Source of the DNA: Siphonodentalium dalli
Lineage: Eukaryota > Mollusca > Scaphopoda > Gadilida > Siphonodentaliidae
Length of the DNA stretch: 64,000 nt
Direction: 5' to 3'
NCBI GenBank assembly: GCA_032622095.1
Contig: CP136063.1
Location: 27,718,987-27,782,986, forward strand
Part shown: positions 1 through 9,837 of the stretch, in pieces
Numbering within the stretch: position 1 is the first letter of the stretch
Layout: each line of letters opens with the position of its first letter
Translations under genes and position numbers: made by a program
The notes under the pieces: model-generated
Database searches by the model: none
Seen by the model: only the letters and a program-made list of their open reading frames with translations
What the model was told of the DNA's origin: nothing

Positions 1-480
1 GAATAAAGTGGTAGGTACATGTACATGTAAATTATGTACATGTATATATATATATATATATATCGGCTGAAGTTGAATTATAATTTCCAATGGATGGAAA
101 TGGAATGTCACTTTAATATTTGAGTTGGAAGTGTTCTGAATGTGAAGTGTCAATTTCATGAAATATGGATTGGTTCGTCTGAATGAATCGATATGTGTGA
201 ACATACCACACATAAAGTGTCCCTTTAATGAAATGTTGAAATGATGGAATAAACAACGAATTTGCAATTTCCTTTAATGAAGAAAACAATGATGAAATTG
301 GTTCACATGCATGTCTACGGTAAGCTGGTGAAAATGTGAATTAACTGAATTAAATGAAATGCTGAAAGTGTCAATGACACTACTGGTATATACAATTTTG
401 AAATTGAAAAGGGAATAATATCATATGTTACATTCAACAGAGTGATTAGGAATGCGAAAAGTTGAAATGTCTGAGTTATT
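1..480. other. AT-rich non-coding DNA with TACATGTA motifs and a TA microsatellite
   Basis: The first 65 bases contain several TACATGTA/GTACATGT words followed by a (TA)n run at about 46-62. The remainder is AT-rich with loosely recurring phrases (AATGTGAA, GAAATG, GTGTC) suggestive of degenerate short repeats. No open frame of note and no RNA gene is visible. Confidence 0.6.
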
Positions 481-489
481 CTAGATTTA

Positions 490-1370
490 TATCAACATGG
501 AGATTTACCGGAACATAAAGTAAAAATCCAAGATGGTTGCTGGCGGCTATGTTTGCAAATAAAATTCAAAAACATTTGATTGCTTCCATCTACATGTACT
601 GTTAGTAGATCAATATCAAGATTAATATGAAGTTTGGAAATGATCGGCTGAGGAAAGTTGACTGTAGGGTGTGCCAAAGAATTTCCTCTTGCAAAGAGTG
701 AAATCCAAGATGAGTCAGATGACTGCATGCGGACATGTTTTATACCACAAAATGACGCATTCAGATTTACATGCCAATGCTAAGTCATGACAAATTCCAT
801 AATGATCAGACCAAAGCTATCACTTGTAGCCCATGCCAAAGGATTTAGTCATGCAATGAGTAAAGTAATGAGTAAAATCCAAGATGGCTGCCAATGGCCA
901 ACTTTTATGACCGAATGACCCCAAAATGACTCGTCCCCATCTACAGGCCAATATTAACATTCATACAAATTTCATGATGATCAGGCGAACAGTTCGGCAT
1001 GTAGCCCGTGCTAATGGATTGAGTTTTGAAATCCAAGATGGCCACTGGCGGCCTAGTTTTTTTAAATTTTTGCAGAATGACCCCAAAATGACTCATTTCC
1101 CATCTACATGTCATCTAAATTTGGTAGCAAAGAATTTAGTCATACAAAGAGTAAAGTCCAAGATGGCTTCTGGCGGCCATGTTTTATGGCCGAATGACCC
1201 CAAAATGACTCGTTCCCATCCACATGACAATATTAACATCCACGACAACATTCATGATGATCAGACGAAAATTCCGGCCAGTAGCCCATGTTCAACAAGA
1301 TGTGTGCACTCGAATGCTAGCATACCCCACTGTGGCAAATTCAACCCGCATTATCGGTAAACTCAACCAA
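490..1370. repeat. Degenerate tandem repeat of the 'CCAAGATGG ... CCCCAAAATGACTC' type
   Basis: The phrase (A)ATCCAAGATGG recurs near 527, 702, 877, 1030 and 1158. It is each time followed by a 'tggcggccatgttt' block, 'gaatgaccccaaaatgactc', 'cccatctacatg' and 'ttcatgatgatcag'. Spacing is irregular (about 128-175 bp), so these are old, diverged monomers of one repeat. A 144-codon open frame across them (926-1360) is explained by the repeat and is not called as a gene. Repeats of this style are common as interior cores of mobile elements in marine invertebrates (general knowledge, not verified here). Confidence 0.7.
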
Positions 1371-1380
1371 AAAGATTTTT

Positions 1381-1845
1381 AACTTTAAAGAAATATTCGG
1401 ACTAATAATATCGATATGGTGTCACAAGAAGCTTGTAAAGAAAAAATTATTCAAATCGGTTCATATTTGTTAAAGTTATTAAGTCAGACAGAATTGTCTA
1501 AGTCAAAATAAGTCGAAAATGAGGTGTAGTATTACGAAAAACAGTCTGAGCCAATCCCTAGCCGCATCATGTAGAGAGGGTATTGTGAGAAGCATGTATA
1601 CCAAAAATTATTGAAATCGGTTCATATTTGTTAAAGTTATTAAGTCAGACCGAACCGCAATTAGCATCATGCGGAGAGACCGTCCTAAGGAGATTGCATA
1701 CACAAAATTATTGAAATCGGTTCATAGTTCGAGTTATGAGGTTGGACGGACGGACGGACGAACAAACAAACGGAGAAAGCATGACGGACGGACGGACGCA
1801 GTCAATCCAGTATACCCCCCATTTTCTTCGAAAATGGGGGTATAA
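1381..1845 (-). mobile_element. Non-autonomous element with palindromic terminus and GGAC microsatellite
   Basis: On the minus strand this begins with a near-perfect palindrome at 1811-1844 (TATACCCCCC, loop TTTTCTTCGAAAA, GGGGGTATA). Next come GGAC/GTCC microsatellites (about 1744-1800) and then three repeats of 'attattgaaatcggttcatatttgttaaagttattaagtcag' type sequence (about 1440-1500, 1603-1668, 1700-1735). The order palindrome, microsatellite, 'gaaccgattt' monomers is the same as in the array units at 16.9-63.4 kb, which suggests a distant relative. Family assignment is tentative. Confidence 0.6.
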
Positions 1846-1861
1846 TAAGTCATTTACTTAG

Positions 1862-2117
1862 GACAGTATAGTATCATCAAGGATGTGGCAACTTGGGGTG
1901 GGTTTTTTTGGGGGGGGGGGTGCTGATCCTGACTCCCCCCATTATATAGCATTGTTGAAACAGTACAGTCGGGATGCATAAAAGTTCAACATTTGTCATT
2001 ACCGCTTTATTAATGTATATCAATTCACAGTATGAACCCCTATTTTTCTATATAGCCCACCCCTTCCCAATTTATAATTTTTTTCATCGGTATAGTCGTG
2101 TTAGCTGTTACTGTTAC
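1862..2117 (+). repeat. Tandem-repeat unit 'GATCCTGAC ... GGTATAGTCGTGTTA' (left of the foldback)
   Basis: The stretch from a poly-G tract (1911-1920) through 'gatcctgactcccccc...agcattgttgaaacagtacagtcg...' to 'ggtatagtcgtgttagctgttac' recurs at 7031-7235, 7331-7530 and 7592-7735. The large foldback element at 2118-6930 separates this unit from the others. Confidence 0.75.
2115..2117. other. Candidate target-site duplication TAC (left)
   Basis: TAC immediately precedes the terminal repeat TAGTGTAGGTAGTTAG. TAC also follows the right terminal repeat at 6931-6933. The related unoccupied site 'ctgttacgtacatatttt' lies near 7225-7240. Confidence 0.55.
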
Positions 2118-2347
2118 TAGTGTAGGTAGTTAGCGTTTTGATCAATACATGTCGGATAAAAGCGCCATTTTTTCATATCTTGTAGGACAGCATCTCTAGC
2201 CTAGGAATTTTCTCAAGAACCAACTTTTTGACCGACGTAGAGCCGAAAATTCAAGATGGCGTCCAAGATGGCCGCCGGTTTTACGATGGTACACCTAATA
2301 GTTTTGCTTCTCAATTAGATATGTTAAACATAACGAATTCCACCCTA

Positions 2348-2746
2348 TTATCTAAGAATGGTGGTTACCGAATAACAGCCCACACTTTTAGTTGAAAAAT
2401 GGCCACAATTATTCAAGATGGATGCCAAAATGGCGGCCAAAACATGGAAATGTTTGGTTTTGTCCTTATTTTTGTTTAAATACTTTACAATTTTCGAGAT
2501 AATATAAGAGAAGATATCAACAATGTGTTGATTATTCGATGGAATAACCTCTGTGAAAGAGTCATGCACACTAAAGGCGAAGTAGTATAGTTTGTTCTGG
2601 TACAAATGTGAGGTAGAATATATGCTATGTAAAATGAGCAAAATTATTCTAAGACAGGGTTTCATTCTGTAAATGCTTAGAAACGAACCATGAATGGTTC
2701 TGATGTCTTCAATTCTATTTGTGACACTACTATATGGTTGGATCAA
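2348..2746 (-). other. 132-codon open frame in the left arm, mirrored in the right arm (probably not coding)
   Basis: The inverted copy at 6281-6574 (+) is also open. The two translations share phrases such as IQPYSSV, YSTSH.YQN and DIFSYIISKIVKYL. Many differences between them are non-synonymous, composition is AT-rich, and I recognise no family. The open frame may be a fossil coding segment of the element or chance. Confidence 0.2.
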
Positions 2747-2989
2747 TTGAATACAAATTTGAATATCGAGATTTTAACAAATAAAAAATCAATTTAGTAG
2801 TGGATTTACCACGAAATTAGGAAACACCAAATGACAAAACCCATAATCGTCAAACTCAATTCGGTTCTCAAAATAGGAACATATTTATGGTATTCTGCAA
2901 CACATCTTCATCATCGGGCCTCGTATTCAAATTACCAATACTTTGAAATTTGAAAATACACTTTGTTTTAATAAACTCTATTTAACAAT

Positions 2990-3540
2990 TCACTTCTCAC
3001 AACCACATCTGCACAACTTCGTACATGGAAGTTTGCTTCTTGAACATTTGCACCTGGAACAAACCGATTTGCAAACACATTTAATCAACTCTGTGCACTC
3101 TTTAGCTGCTTCTGGGTTGTCATCCAAACAGTAACAAAAGAACCGCCAATCAATTTCCATCCAAAGACGTCAGGTACTGGAAACTTTACATGTGCTATGG
3201 GGCTTACTAGTAGAGTCCAGATACCAGCCTGATATATATATATGTTGAACTGTGCTGAACATTTCATGTCTTGCTTCATTAACTAAGGTCAATTTCACAG
3301 ATTTGTCATAAACAATCACAACGAAATGCTAAATACACTCAAACAGTGGTGATGAAACATCAAGAACCACACACGGATTCCTCGTATGGGCGTCAAGCAT
3401 TCTGTGAGCTAAGCTTTCCAAGCATCCAAAAATTGCGCTTACCCTTACCAAGGAAAAAGGGAGTTGAGTCGCATCCTGATATCGGATGGAATATTGGAAG
3501 TACAGTTGAATTTTTGTTAGCCCATTGAATTGCACGTATC
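2990..3540 (-). pseudogene. Decayed C-terminal half of a PIN-like/CXC-domain gene (inverted left-arm copy)
   Basis: Reading the minus strand, and crossing frames, I see in order: 'STVLPIFHPISGCDSTPFF' and 'LGKGKRNFW' (about 3430-3510); 'LTLVNEARHEMFS' (about 3243-3300); 'YQAGIW' and 'PDVFGWK' (about 3150-3230); and 'ELIKCVCKSVCSRCKCSR' then 'SKLPCTKLCRCGCEK' before a stop at 2990-2992. The last block has the Cys spacing of a tesmin/TSO1-like CXC domain. This order (H.ISGCD, GKGK, VNE.RH.MF, YQAG.W, CXC) matches a large uncharacterised gene family expanded in invertebrates. A one-base frameshift near 3115 separates the VWMTT segment from the CXC frame, and there are further stops. The N-terminal half is missing from this copy. 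Family identity is from motif memory; the molecular function of the family is not known to me. Confidence 0.75.
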
Positions 3541-4871
3541 AACTATGTTGTATGTAACATGGGGTATAGACTTCTCGAAAGACAAACAGTTTCAAATGTT
3601 TGCATTGAAAAAGCATCGCATACAGATGTCCGAACATGATCACGATAATATATGTGTCAACAGTGTGCACAATAATCGAAAATTATCGGTTTGTAGCATA
3701 TGAAATATATGTTCTTCTCACACGAAAACCAGCGGTTCCCCATCTATATCGAAAGTGGGCGAAAGCAGGGGCGGTAATCAATGTGACTTCCTAAGCTGCA
3801 TGAAGGTCCCATCCGATTCAAACTACATAGACACTGCAGAGCCAAATCCAAAGGTCGAGTGTAAGGTGTTCGACGGGGGTGCTCTGATACACTTACTGAG
3901 ACCTGAAGTCGGGCATACCTTCTCAATGTATATCAGCACAACGTTTATTCCATATGTTATGATGCAGCTCCCAGATAGTAGAATACTTGACTTGGTTTTG
4001 GACAGGTAAATATAGGTTAGTATCAAAACAGGAACGTGAGAGAAACGTGGTTGTGGCATTCGATGTAAGGTGGGGGCTTACCACAAAAATTCCACCGAAT
4101 TGGAATGACTTTCTAAGAAACACCACCAACAAGCAAGTATTGTTTGCATTGGTCAATGAATGTCTCTTTAAATTGGAAACCCTAACAGGAAAAACCATCT
4201 TCACAACGGAGGATGACAACGCGGTCCTAATGTGGAACCTATTCTCTTTGGATGCACATATGAAGAAGCTGACAGTAGATTAGTCGGACATATATCTCAT
4301 ATGCTACAAACTCATTATTCATCGATTATTGTACAAGGATATTTACAAGGATATTATCGTGATTCTAGTGTGACATCTGCATGCTAAGCTACTCCAATGC
4401 AAAGATTTGAAACGGTGTCTTTCGACAAGTCTAAATCCCATGTTATCCGCAACATAGTTGATATGTACAATTCAATTGGGCTCAGAAAATTCAACTGTGC
4501 TTCCAATATTCCATCATTTCCATGTGATATCAGGATGCGACTCAACTCCCCTTTTCTTTGGTAATGGTAAGCGCACATTTTGGGATGCTTGAAAAGCTTA
4601 CCCAGAGCAACAGAATGCTTGATGTCAATTACGAGGAATCCTTTTGTGGTACTTGATGTTTCATCACCATTATTTGAGTGTATTTAGCATCTCGTCGTGA
4701 TTGTTTATGACAAATCTGCGAACCTGACCTCAGTTAATGAAGATAGACATGAAATGTTCAGCAAAGGCCGTGCACACGAACAGTTACCACCAAAGAAATT
4801 GTGCTACTAGTATACATCAGGCTGGTATATGGACTGTAAGCCCCATAATAGATGCAAAGTTTCCAGCACCA

Positions 4872-4874
4872 GAC
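4872..4874. other. Target-site duplication GAC (left) of the nested foldback
   Basis: GAC at 4872-4874 and at 5602-5604 flank the nested element. Removing the element and one GAC restores 'ccagactacttcgggtgg' (Pro-Asp-Tyr-Phe-Gly-Trp), matching Pro-Asp-Val-Phe-Gly-Trp in the left-arm copy. Confidence 0.75.
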
Positions 4875-5601
4875 TCACTGGAGGGAAACTGTTTCACAAG
4901 AATCGATTCTATCGCCTTTTCGGTTTTGTATCTATCGAACTAAGGCCCGACTCTTTCGCGATTTAACACAACTGTTTTCAAAGTGTTGACCGCCATTTAT
5001 ACACTAAATGTCAAAACAGATCTATTTTCTAAACAAATATCCGTAGATTAGGTCTTTGCTCGTGCTTATTGATGATAATAATGCGAAATCAGCTATTTTT
5101 GTGCACACTTTGAGGCATAATGCGTTTTTGTGCATTTTCTATGTAAATTAAGCAGCAATTTGATGATAAGTTTATCGGCCTTGATACTTTTAGTTGGGCT
5201 GGAACATGTCTCATTGTGTGATCGAACACCAGGACATTATATTAACCTATAATGTTCGATCATAAAACCTAACAAGTTCCAGCCCAATTTAAATGTGATG
5301 AGGCTGAAAATCTGAGCATTAAACTGTTGCTTAATTCTCGTGGGAAATACACACAAATGCACGTCTCTAAATGTGCACCACAATCAGCTATTGCATTGCT
5401 ATCATCACTAAGCACGTACAAAGACCTAATCTGTCGATTGTTATTGGAGAATACTTTCTGTATTGACATTCAGTGTATAAACAGCCTATCAAAACTTTGA
5501 ATATTTTTTAACAAACCGCGAAAGAGTCGGAACTTATTTGATAGAGACGGAACCGGAAGGGTGATATAATCGATTCTGGTGAAACAGTTTTCCCCCAGTG
5601 T
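4875..5601. mobile_element. Nested foldback element with CACTG-type ends
   Basis: The ends are inverted repeats (left TCACTGGAGGGAAACTGTTT, right complement ending CCCCCAGTGT). Inverted similarity runs through nearly the whole 727 bp: for example 'attaggtctttg(c/t)(t/a)cgtgctta' is present in both arms, and 'gttgggctggaac' at about 5195 pairs with 'gttccagcccaa' at about 5275. Short unpaired centre near 5235-5250. The 3-bp duplication GAC and CACTG termini fit the CACTA/CMC group of DNA transposons; it is non-autonomous. It lies inside the coding remnant, so it inserted after the outer copy existed. A 66-codon minus-strand frame (5269-5469) shows no family I recognise. Confidence 0.8.
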
Positions 5602-5815
5602 GACTACTTCGGGTGGAAATTTATTGACGATTCTTTTGTTCTTGTATGGTTGACAACCACAGAGGTGGTTAGAGTGCGCACCGAATTGATTAAATTTGTT
5701 TGCAAATCGGTTTGTTCCAGGTGCAAATGTTCAAAAAGCAAACTTCCATGTATGTGATTGTGAGTAGTGAATTGTTCAATTCAGTTTATTAAAACAAAGT
5801 GTATTTTCAAATTTA

Positions 5816-6099
5816 CTGATCCCATCTTCCCATCACATGGCCCCCTGGATTATATCCCAGCAACAATATAACACTCAAAATTATACATATGCATATATAT
5901 GCAATACATTGCACTAATGTATATATTATTGAATCTGCGCTATTCGCATGATTGTGTTTCATGTTATGTTGCTGAAATAATTGAGGACACTAAATGATAC
6001 AAGGAAATAATATTATTTCTTACTCCGATCTCAACTATACTTTCGGGTATACGCTTCAATCATGTTGTGTATAATTAGACATAAAAACACTGAATTTAA
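5816..6099. other. Right-arm-specific segment of the outer foldback
   Basis: Sequence between 'ttactgat' (about 5815) and 'agtattggtaatttgaatacgagg' (about 6098) has no counterpart in the left arm, where the two flanks are adjacent near 2935. It is AT-rich (TATGCATATATATGCA palindrome near 5887-5903). It is either an insertion here or a deletion in the left arm; I see no clear terminal repeats. Confidence 0.55.
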
Positions 6100-6930
6100 G
6101 TATTGGTAATTTGAATACGAGGCCTGATGATGAAGATATGTTGCATAATACCTTCCATATGTTCTTGTTTTTTAGAACTAAATTGAGTTTGATGAGTAGG
6201 TCTGTCATTTAGTGTTTCCTAATTTCGTGGTAAATCCACTACTAAATTGATTTTTTATTTGTAAACATCTCGACATACAAATGTTTATTCAATTGATCCA
6301 ACCATATAGTAGTGTCGCAAATGGAATTGATGACATCAGGGTCATTCGCGGTTGGTTATTAAGCATTTACAGAATGAAACACAGTCTGACAATAATTTCA
6401 TTTATTTTATATAGCACATATTCTACCTCACATTTCTACCAGAACGAACAATACTGCTTCACCTTTAATGTGCATAACTCTTCCACAGAAATTATCCCAT
6501 CGAATAATGAACACATAGTTGATATCTTCTCTTATATTATCTCGAAAATTGTAAAGTATTTAAAATTAAAATAAGGAAAAAACACAATTTCTCATGTTTT
6601 GGCCGCCATTTTGGCATCCATATTGAATAATTGTGGCCATTTTTCAACTAAAAGTCGCGGTTGGTATTCTATGAACACTATTATTAGATAGTGTTGAGGA
6701 ATTCTTATATTTACCATATCAAATCAAGAAGCAAATCTATTAGGTGTGCCACCGTCAAACCGGCGGCCATCTTGGGCGCCATCTTGAATTTTCGGCTCTA
6801 CGTCGGTCGAAAAGTTGGTTCTTGAGAAAATTCCTAGACTAGAGATGCTGTCCTACAAGATACTAAAAAATGGCGCTTTTATCCGACTTGTATCGATCCG
6901 AGCATTTTTTGTCACTAACTACCTACACTA

Positions 6931-7740
6931 TACGTACATATTTTATCATGTGATACTAATTTGTATTGTACTTCTATAGAAGTCCATAAATTATTATTCT
7001 GGCACTATCTATAGAGATAGAGATAATTCAGATCCTGACCCCCCCCATATTTTATAGCATTGTTGCAACAGTACAGTCAAGATGCATTATAGTTCAACAT
7101 TTGTCATTACCGCTTTACTAATTTATATCGGTTCACAGTACATGTATGAACCCCTATTTTCCCATATAGCCCACCCCTGCCCCCCCCCAATTTATGAATT
7201 TTTCATCGGTATAGTCGTGTTATCTGTTACGTACATATTTTATCATGTGATAATAATTTGTATATATTACTATATACATGTATGTACATCAATTGCTATT
7301 CCTTTCTATAGAGATAGAGATAATTCAGATTCCGACCCCCCCTTATCGTATAGCCTTTGCGCGACAGCTCAGTCGCGATGTAATATGTGTCAACATTGGT
7401 CGTTATCGCTCTAATAATTTATATCAGTTCATCTGAATTAACCCCTATTTCTCCATATATCCATCCCCACCCAATTCATTTATTTGTAACATCGGTATAG
7501 TCTCCTTACGTAGATATTTTATTGTATTGTATTTATTTTTTGTATTGTACTTCTATAGAAGTCCATAAATTATTAGAGATAGAGATAATTCAGATCCTGA
7601 CCCCCCCCCCCCCTTTTATAGCATTGTTGCAACAGTACAGTCGAGATGCATTTTGTTCAACATTTGTCATTACACTTTACTAATTTATATCAGTCGCGAT
7701 GCATTATGTGTGAACATTGGTCGTTATCAAAATATTTGCT
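6931..7740 (+). repeat. Local tandem repeat, about 260-300 bp units, right of the foldback
   Basis: Units begin at 'gatcctgacccccc' (7031), 'gattccgaccccccc' (7331) and 'gatcctgaccccccc' (7592). They contain 'tatagcattgttgcaacagtacagtc', 'caacatttgtcattac', 'aatttatatc', 'aacccctatttc(t/c)ccatata' and 'ggtatagtc'. 'agagatagagataattcagat' precedes each. Homopolymer C-runs vary in length between units. The copy at 7204-7262 holds the uninterrupted equivalent of the foldback insertion site. Confidence 0.8.
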
Positions 7741-9165
7741 AAATATATATGCCCAGTGACTGTTTTAGTCCAATTAGAACAATGGGGACCCCTTAATTCT
7801 CTACATTCTTAGACAATTTTATCATTTTTAATATGTGTTAAGCCAATGCATTCTCTTATATATGCGAGGCGACCTATGGTCGACTCGCATATATAAGAGA
7901 ATGCATTGGCACAGGGCCGTTCTGTTGGGTAAAGGGTTAATTTGGCAGAAACATGGGATGTTAATATGACAATATTTGCCAAATTTATATGCCCAGTGAC
8001 TGTTTTAGTCCAATTAGAACAACGGGGACCCCTTAATTTAGCAGAAACATGGGATATTATGACAATATTTGCAAAAATTTATATGCCCAGTGACTGTTTT
8101 AATCCAATTAGATCAATGGGGACCCCTTAATTTGGCAGAAACATGGGGTGTTATCAGTGTTATGACAATATTTGCAGAATTGATATGCACAGTGACTGTT
8201 TTAGTCCAATTAGAACAATGGTTACCACTTAATTTGGCAGAAACATGGGATGTTATGACAATATTTGCAGAATTGATATGCCCAGTGACTGTTTTAGTCC
8301 AATTAGAACAATGGGGACCCCTTAATTTGGCAGAAACATGGGATCTTATTACAATATTTGCAGAATGTATATTCCCAGTGACTGTTTTATTCCAATTACA
8401 TGTAGATCAATGGGGACCCCTTAATTTGGCAGAAACATGGGTGTTATCAGTGTTATGACAATATTTGCAGAATTGATATGCCCATTGACTGTTTTAATCC
8501 AATGAGAACAACGGGGCCCCTTAATTTAGCAGAAACGTGGGATATTATCATTATTATGACAATATTTGCAAAAATGTATATGCCCAGTGACTGTTTTAAT
8601 CCAATTAGATCAATGGGGACCTATTAATTTGGCAGAAACATGGGGTGTTATGACAATATTTGCAGAATTGATATGCACAGTGACTGTCGTAATTCCATTA
8701 GAAGAATGGAGACCCCTTAATTTGGCAGAAACATGGGATGTTATGACAATATTTGCAGAATTTATATGGCCAGTGACTGTTTTAGTCCAATTAGAACAAT
8801 GGGAACCCCTTAATTTGGCAGAAACATGGGATCTTATGACAATATTTGCAGAATTTATATGCCCAGTGACTGTTTTAGTCTAATTAGAACAACGAGGACA
8901 CCTTAATTTGGCAGAAACATGGGATGTTATGACAATATTTGCAGAATTTATATGCCCAGTGACTGTTTTATTCCAATTAGAACAATGGGGAGCCCTTAAT
9001 TTGGCAAAAACATGTGATGTTATGACGATATTTATAGAATGTATATGCCCAGTGACTGTTTTAATCCAATTAGAACAATGGGGACCCCTTAATTTAGCAG
9101 AAACATGGGATATTATGACAATATTTGCAAACATTTATATGCCCAGTGACTGTTTTAATCCAGTT
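7728..9165 (+). repeat. 93-bp minisatellite, about 14 copies
   Basis: The unit contains 'atgacaatatttgcagaatt', 'tatatgcccagtgactg', 'ttttagtccaattagaac', 'aatggggaccccttaat' and 'ttggcagaaacatggga'. 'agtgactg' recurs near 7754, 7996, 8089, 8190, 8283, 8376, 8585, 8682, 8773, 8866, 8957, 9050 and 9143 (one copy reads 'attgactg' near 8486), mostly 93 bp apart. Because 93 is divisible by three, long open frames appear on both strands (for example 8069-8458 plus, 8880-9134 minus); these are a periodicity effect. The first copy is separated from the rest by the hairpin insert at about 7800-7935. Confidence 0.9.
7842..7910. repeat. Perfect 26-bp hairpin within an insert interrupting the minisatellite
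   Basis: Left stem 7842-7867 (starts GCCAATGCATTCTC, ends ATATGCGA) is exactly complementary to 7885-7910. The 17-nt loop itself holds CGACC/GGTCG. The insert of about 135 bp (about 7800-7935) replaces part of one 93-bp unit. It could be a tiny MITE or a palindrome formed by repair. Confidence 0.85.
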
Positions 9166-9235
9166 AAGCATCCCATTGTGTATCGATTGCATCACTTGAC
9201 ATATGTACATGCACTTAATTTGGGGGACATGTCTC

Positions 9236-9372
9236 TATTCCGAAGGTTCGCTATTCCGAAGGATCGTTATTCAGAAGGTTATATTTGCAATTCCGAAGGT
9301 TCACTATATTCCGAATCCGAAGGTTCGCTATTCCGACTGTACGCTATTCCATAGGTACGCTGTTCTGATAAT
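9236..9372 (+). repeat. Short minisatellite, about 16-bp unit CGCTATTCCGAAGGTT
   Basis: Variants of 'ttcgctattccgaagg' recur 8-9 times between 9236 and 9372 with small indels ('ttattcagaagg', 'ttcactatattccgaatccgaagg', 'acgctattccatagg'). Confidence 0.85.
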
Positions 9373-9834
9373 GATGGAAAAGCCGTACAAAACAATGGAA
9401 CCCTCAATTCAATGTCCTCATAGTATTAAACATCCATACCAAATTTCATTGTTATACATGTACCTCATATTAAAAGGCTATGCCTAATTTCCCATAGCTT
9501 TGTGTGACCCACATTATGTGAGTAGAGGGGGATGCCCAAAAGCAGAAGAGTCCACACATAGAGGTACATGTACCATATCTTACCCACCGGATGGGGATCC
9601 AAGCACAGAGTATCTGAATGTTTACTGTTGCAATATATGTAAACATACTAGTACCAGTAGTCCAGTACACACAAGTCAACCTGACATACAATGTATCTGT
9701 AGGTGAGTTAGAATCTATAGCCATGTACGATCGGGAGTACTACTACATGTACATACTGAGAATGTATGATTATGTTGTGTGCCAGTGTGAATATATTTAT
9801 ATGCATGTACCCGTAATGGTGTGAAATCCCACCC
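9373..9834. other. Non-coding stretch with TACATGTA motifs
   Basis: Short open frames on both strands (for example 9470-9724 minus, 9500-9706 plus) lack recognisable motifs. TACATGTA words occur near 9455, 9565 and 9745. No RNA gene or clear mobile element end seen. Confidence 0.5.
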
Positions 9835-9837
9835 CCC

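Larger units (their letters stand above)
3755..5765 (+). pseudogene. Decayed PIN-like/CXC-domain gene, right-hand copy, interrupted by a nested element
   Basis: The N-terminal part lies in the unique centre of the foldback. 'KVFDGGALIHLLRPE' and 'TFIPYVMMQLPDSRILDLV' (3870-4000) shift frame near 4005 to 'KYRLVSKQERERN', 'TTKIPPNWNDFLR' and 'NKQVLFALV' (to about 4165). 'GKTIFTTEDDNAVL' follows. Further along in the right arm are 'TVLPIFHHFHVISGCDS' and 'FFGNGKRTFWDA' (about 4480-4592), 'VIVYDKSANLTSVNEDRHEM' (4697-4756), 'HQAGIW' and 'AKFPAPD' (about 4815-4874). After a 727-bp insertion come the FGW remnant and the degraded CXC block 'TELIKFVCKSVCSRCKC' (about 5680-5735). Multiple stops and at least two frameshifts make it non-functional. 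The aspartate-bearing 'VFDGGALIHLL' opening resembles PIN/FEN-like nuclease N-termini; that functional link is inference. Confidence 0.8.
2118..6930. mobile_element. Large composite foldback (long inverted-repeat) transposable element carrying gene remnants
   Basis: The ends are a perfect 16-bp inverted repeat (TAGTGTAGGTAGTTAG at 2118-2133; its complement at 6915-6930). Inverted similarity continues inward: 2118-3715 pairs with 4290-6930, allowing indels, leaving a unique centre of about 570 bp (3716-4289). Landmarks present in both arms include 'cggctctacgtcgg' with the neighbouring 'ccatcttg' words, the 'gaaacac(c/t)aaatgac' region, and the CXC-coding and ISGCD-coding blocks. The right arm is longer because it holds a nested foldback (4875-5601) and an extra stretch of about 285 bp (5816-6099) absent from the left arm. 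Flanking TAC and an empty homologous site near 7228 support insertion. Ends read TAGTG...CACTA, the reverse of classical CACTA elements, so no superfamily is assigned. Confidence 0.85.

Noticed and set aside
926-1360. 144-codon ORF as a gene
   Set aside because: It spans degenerate 'CCAAGATGG' repeats with repeated phrases and has no recognisable domain.
2118-6930. Classical CACTA element for the outer foldback
   Set aside because: The ends read TAGTG at the left and CACTA at the right, the reverse of CACTA transposons. Only the nested element (4875-5601) has CACTG at its left end.
8069-9134. Repeat protein with a 31-residue unit
   Set aside because: Period divisible by three makes frames open on both strands; insertions shift the frame between copies.
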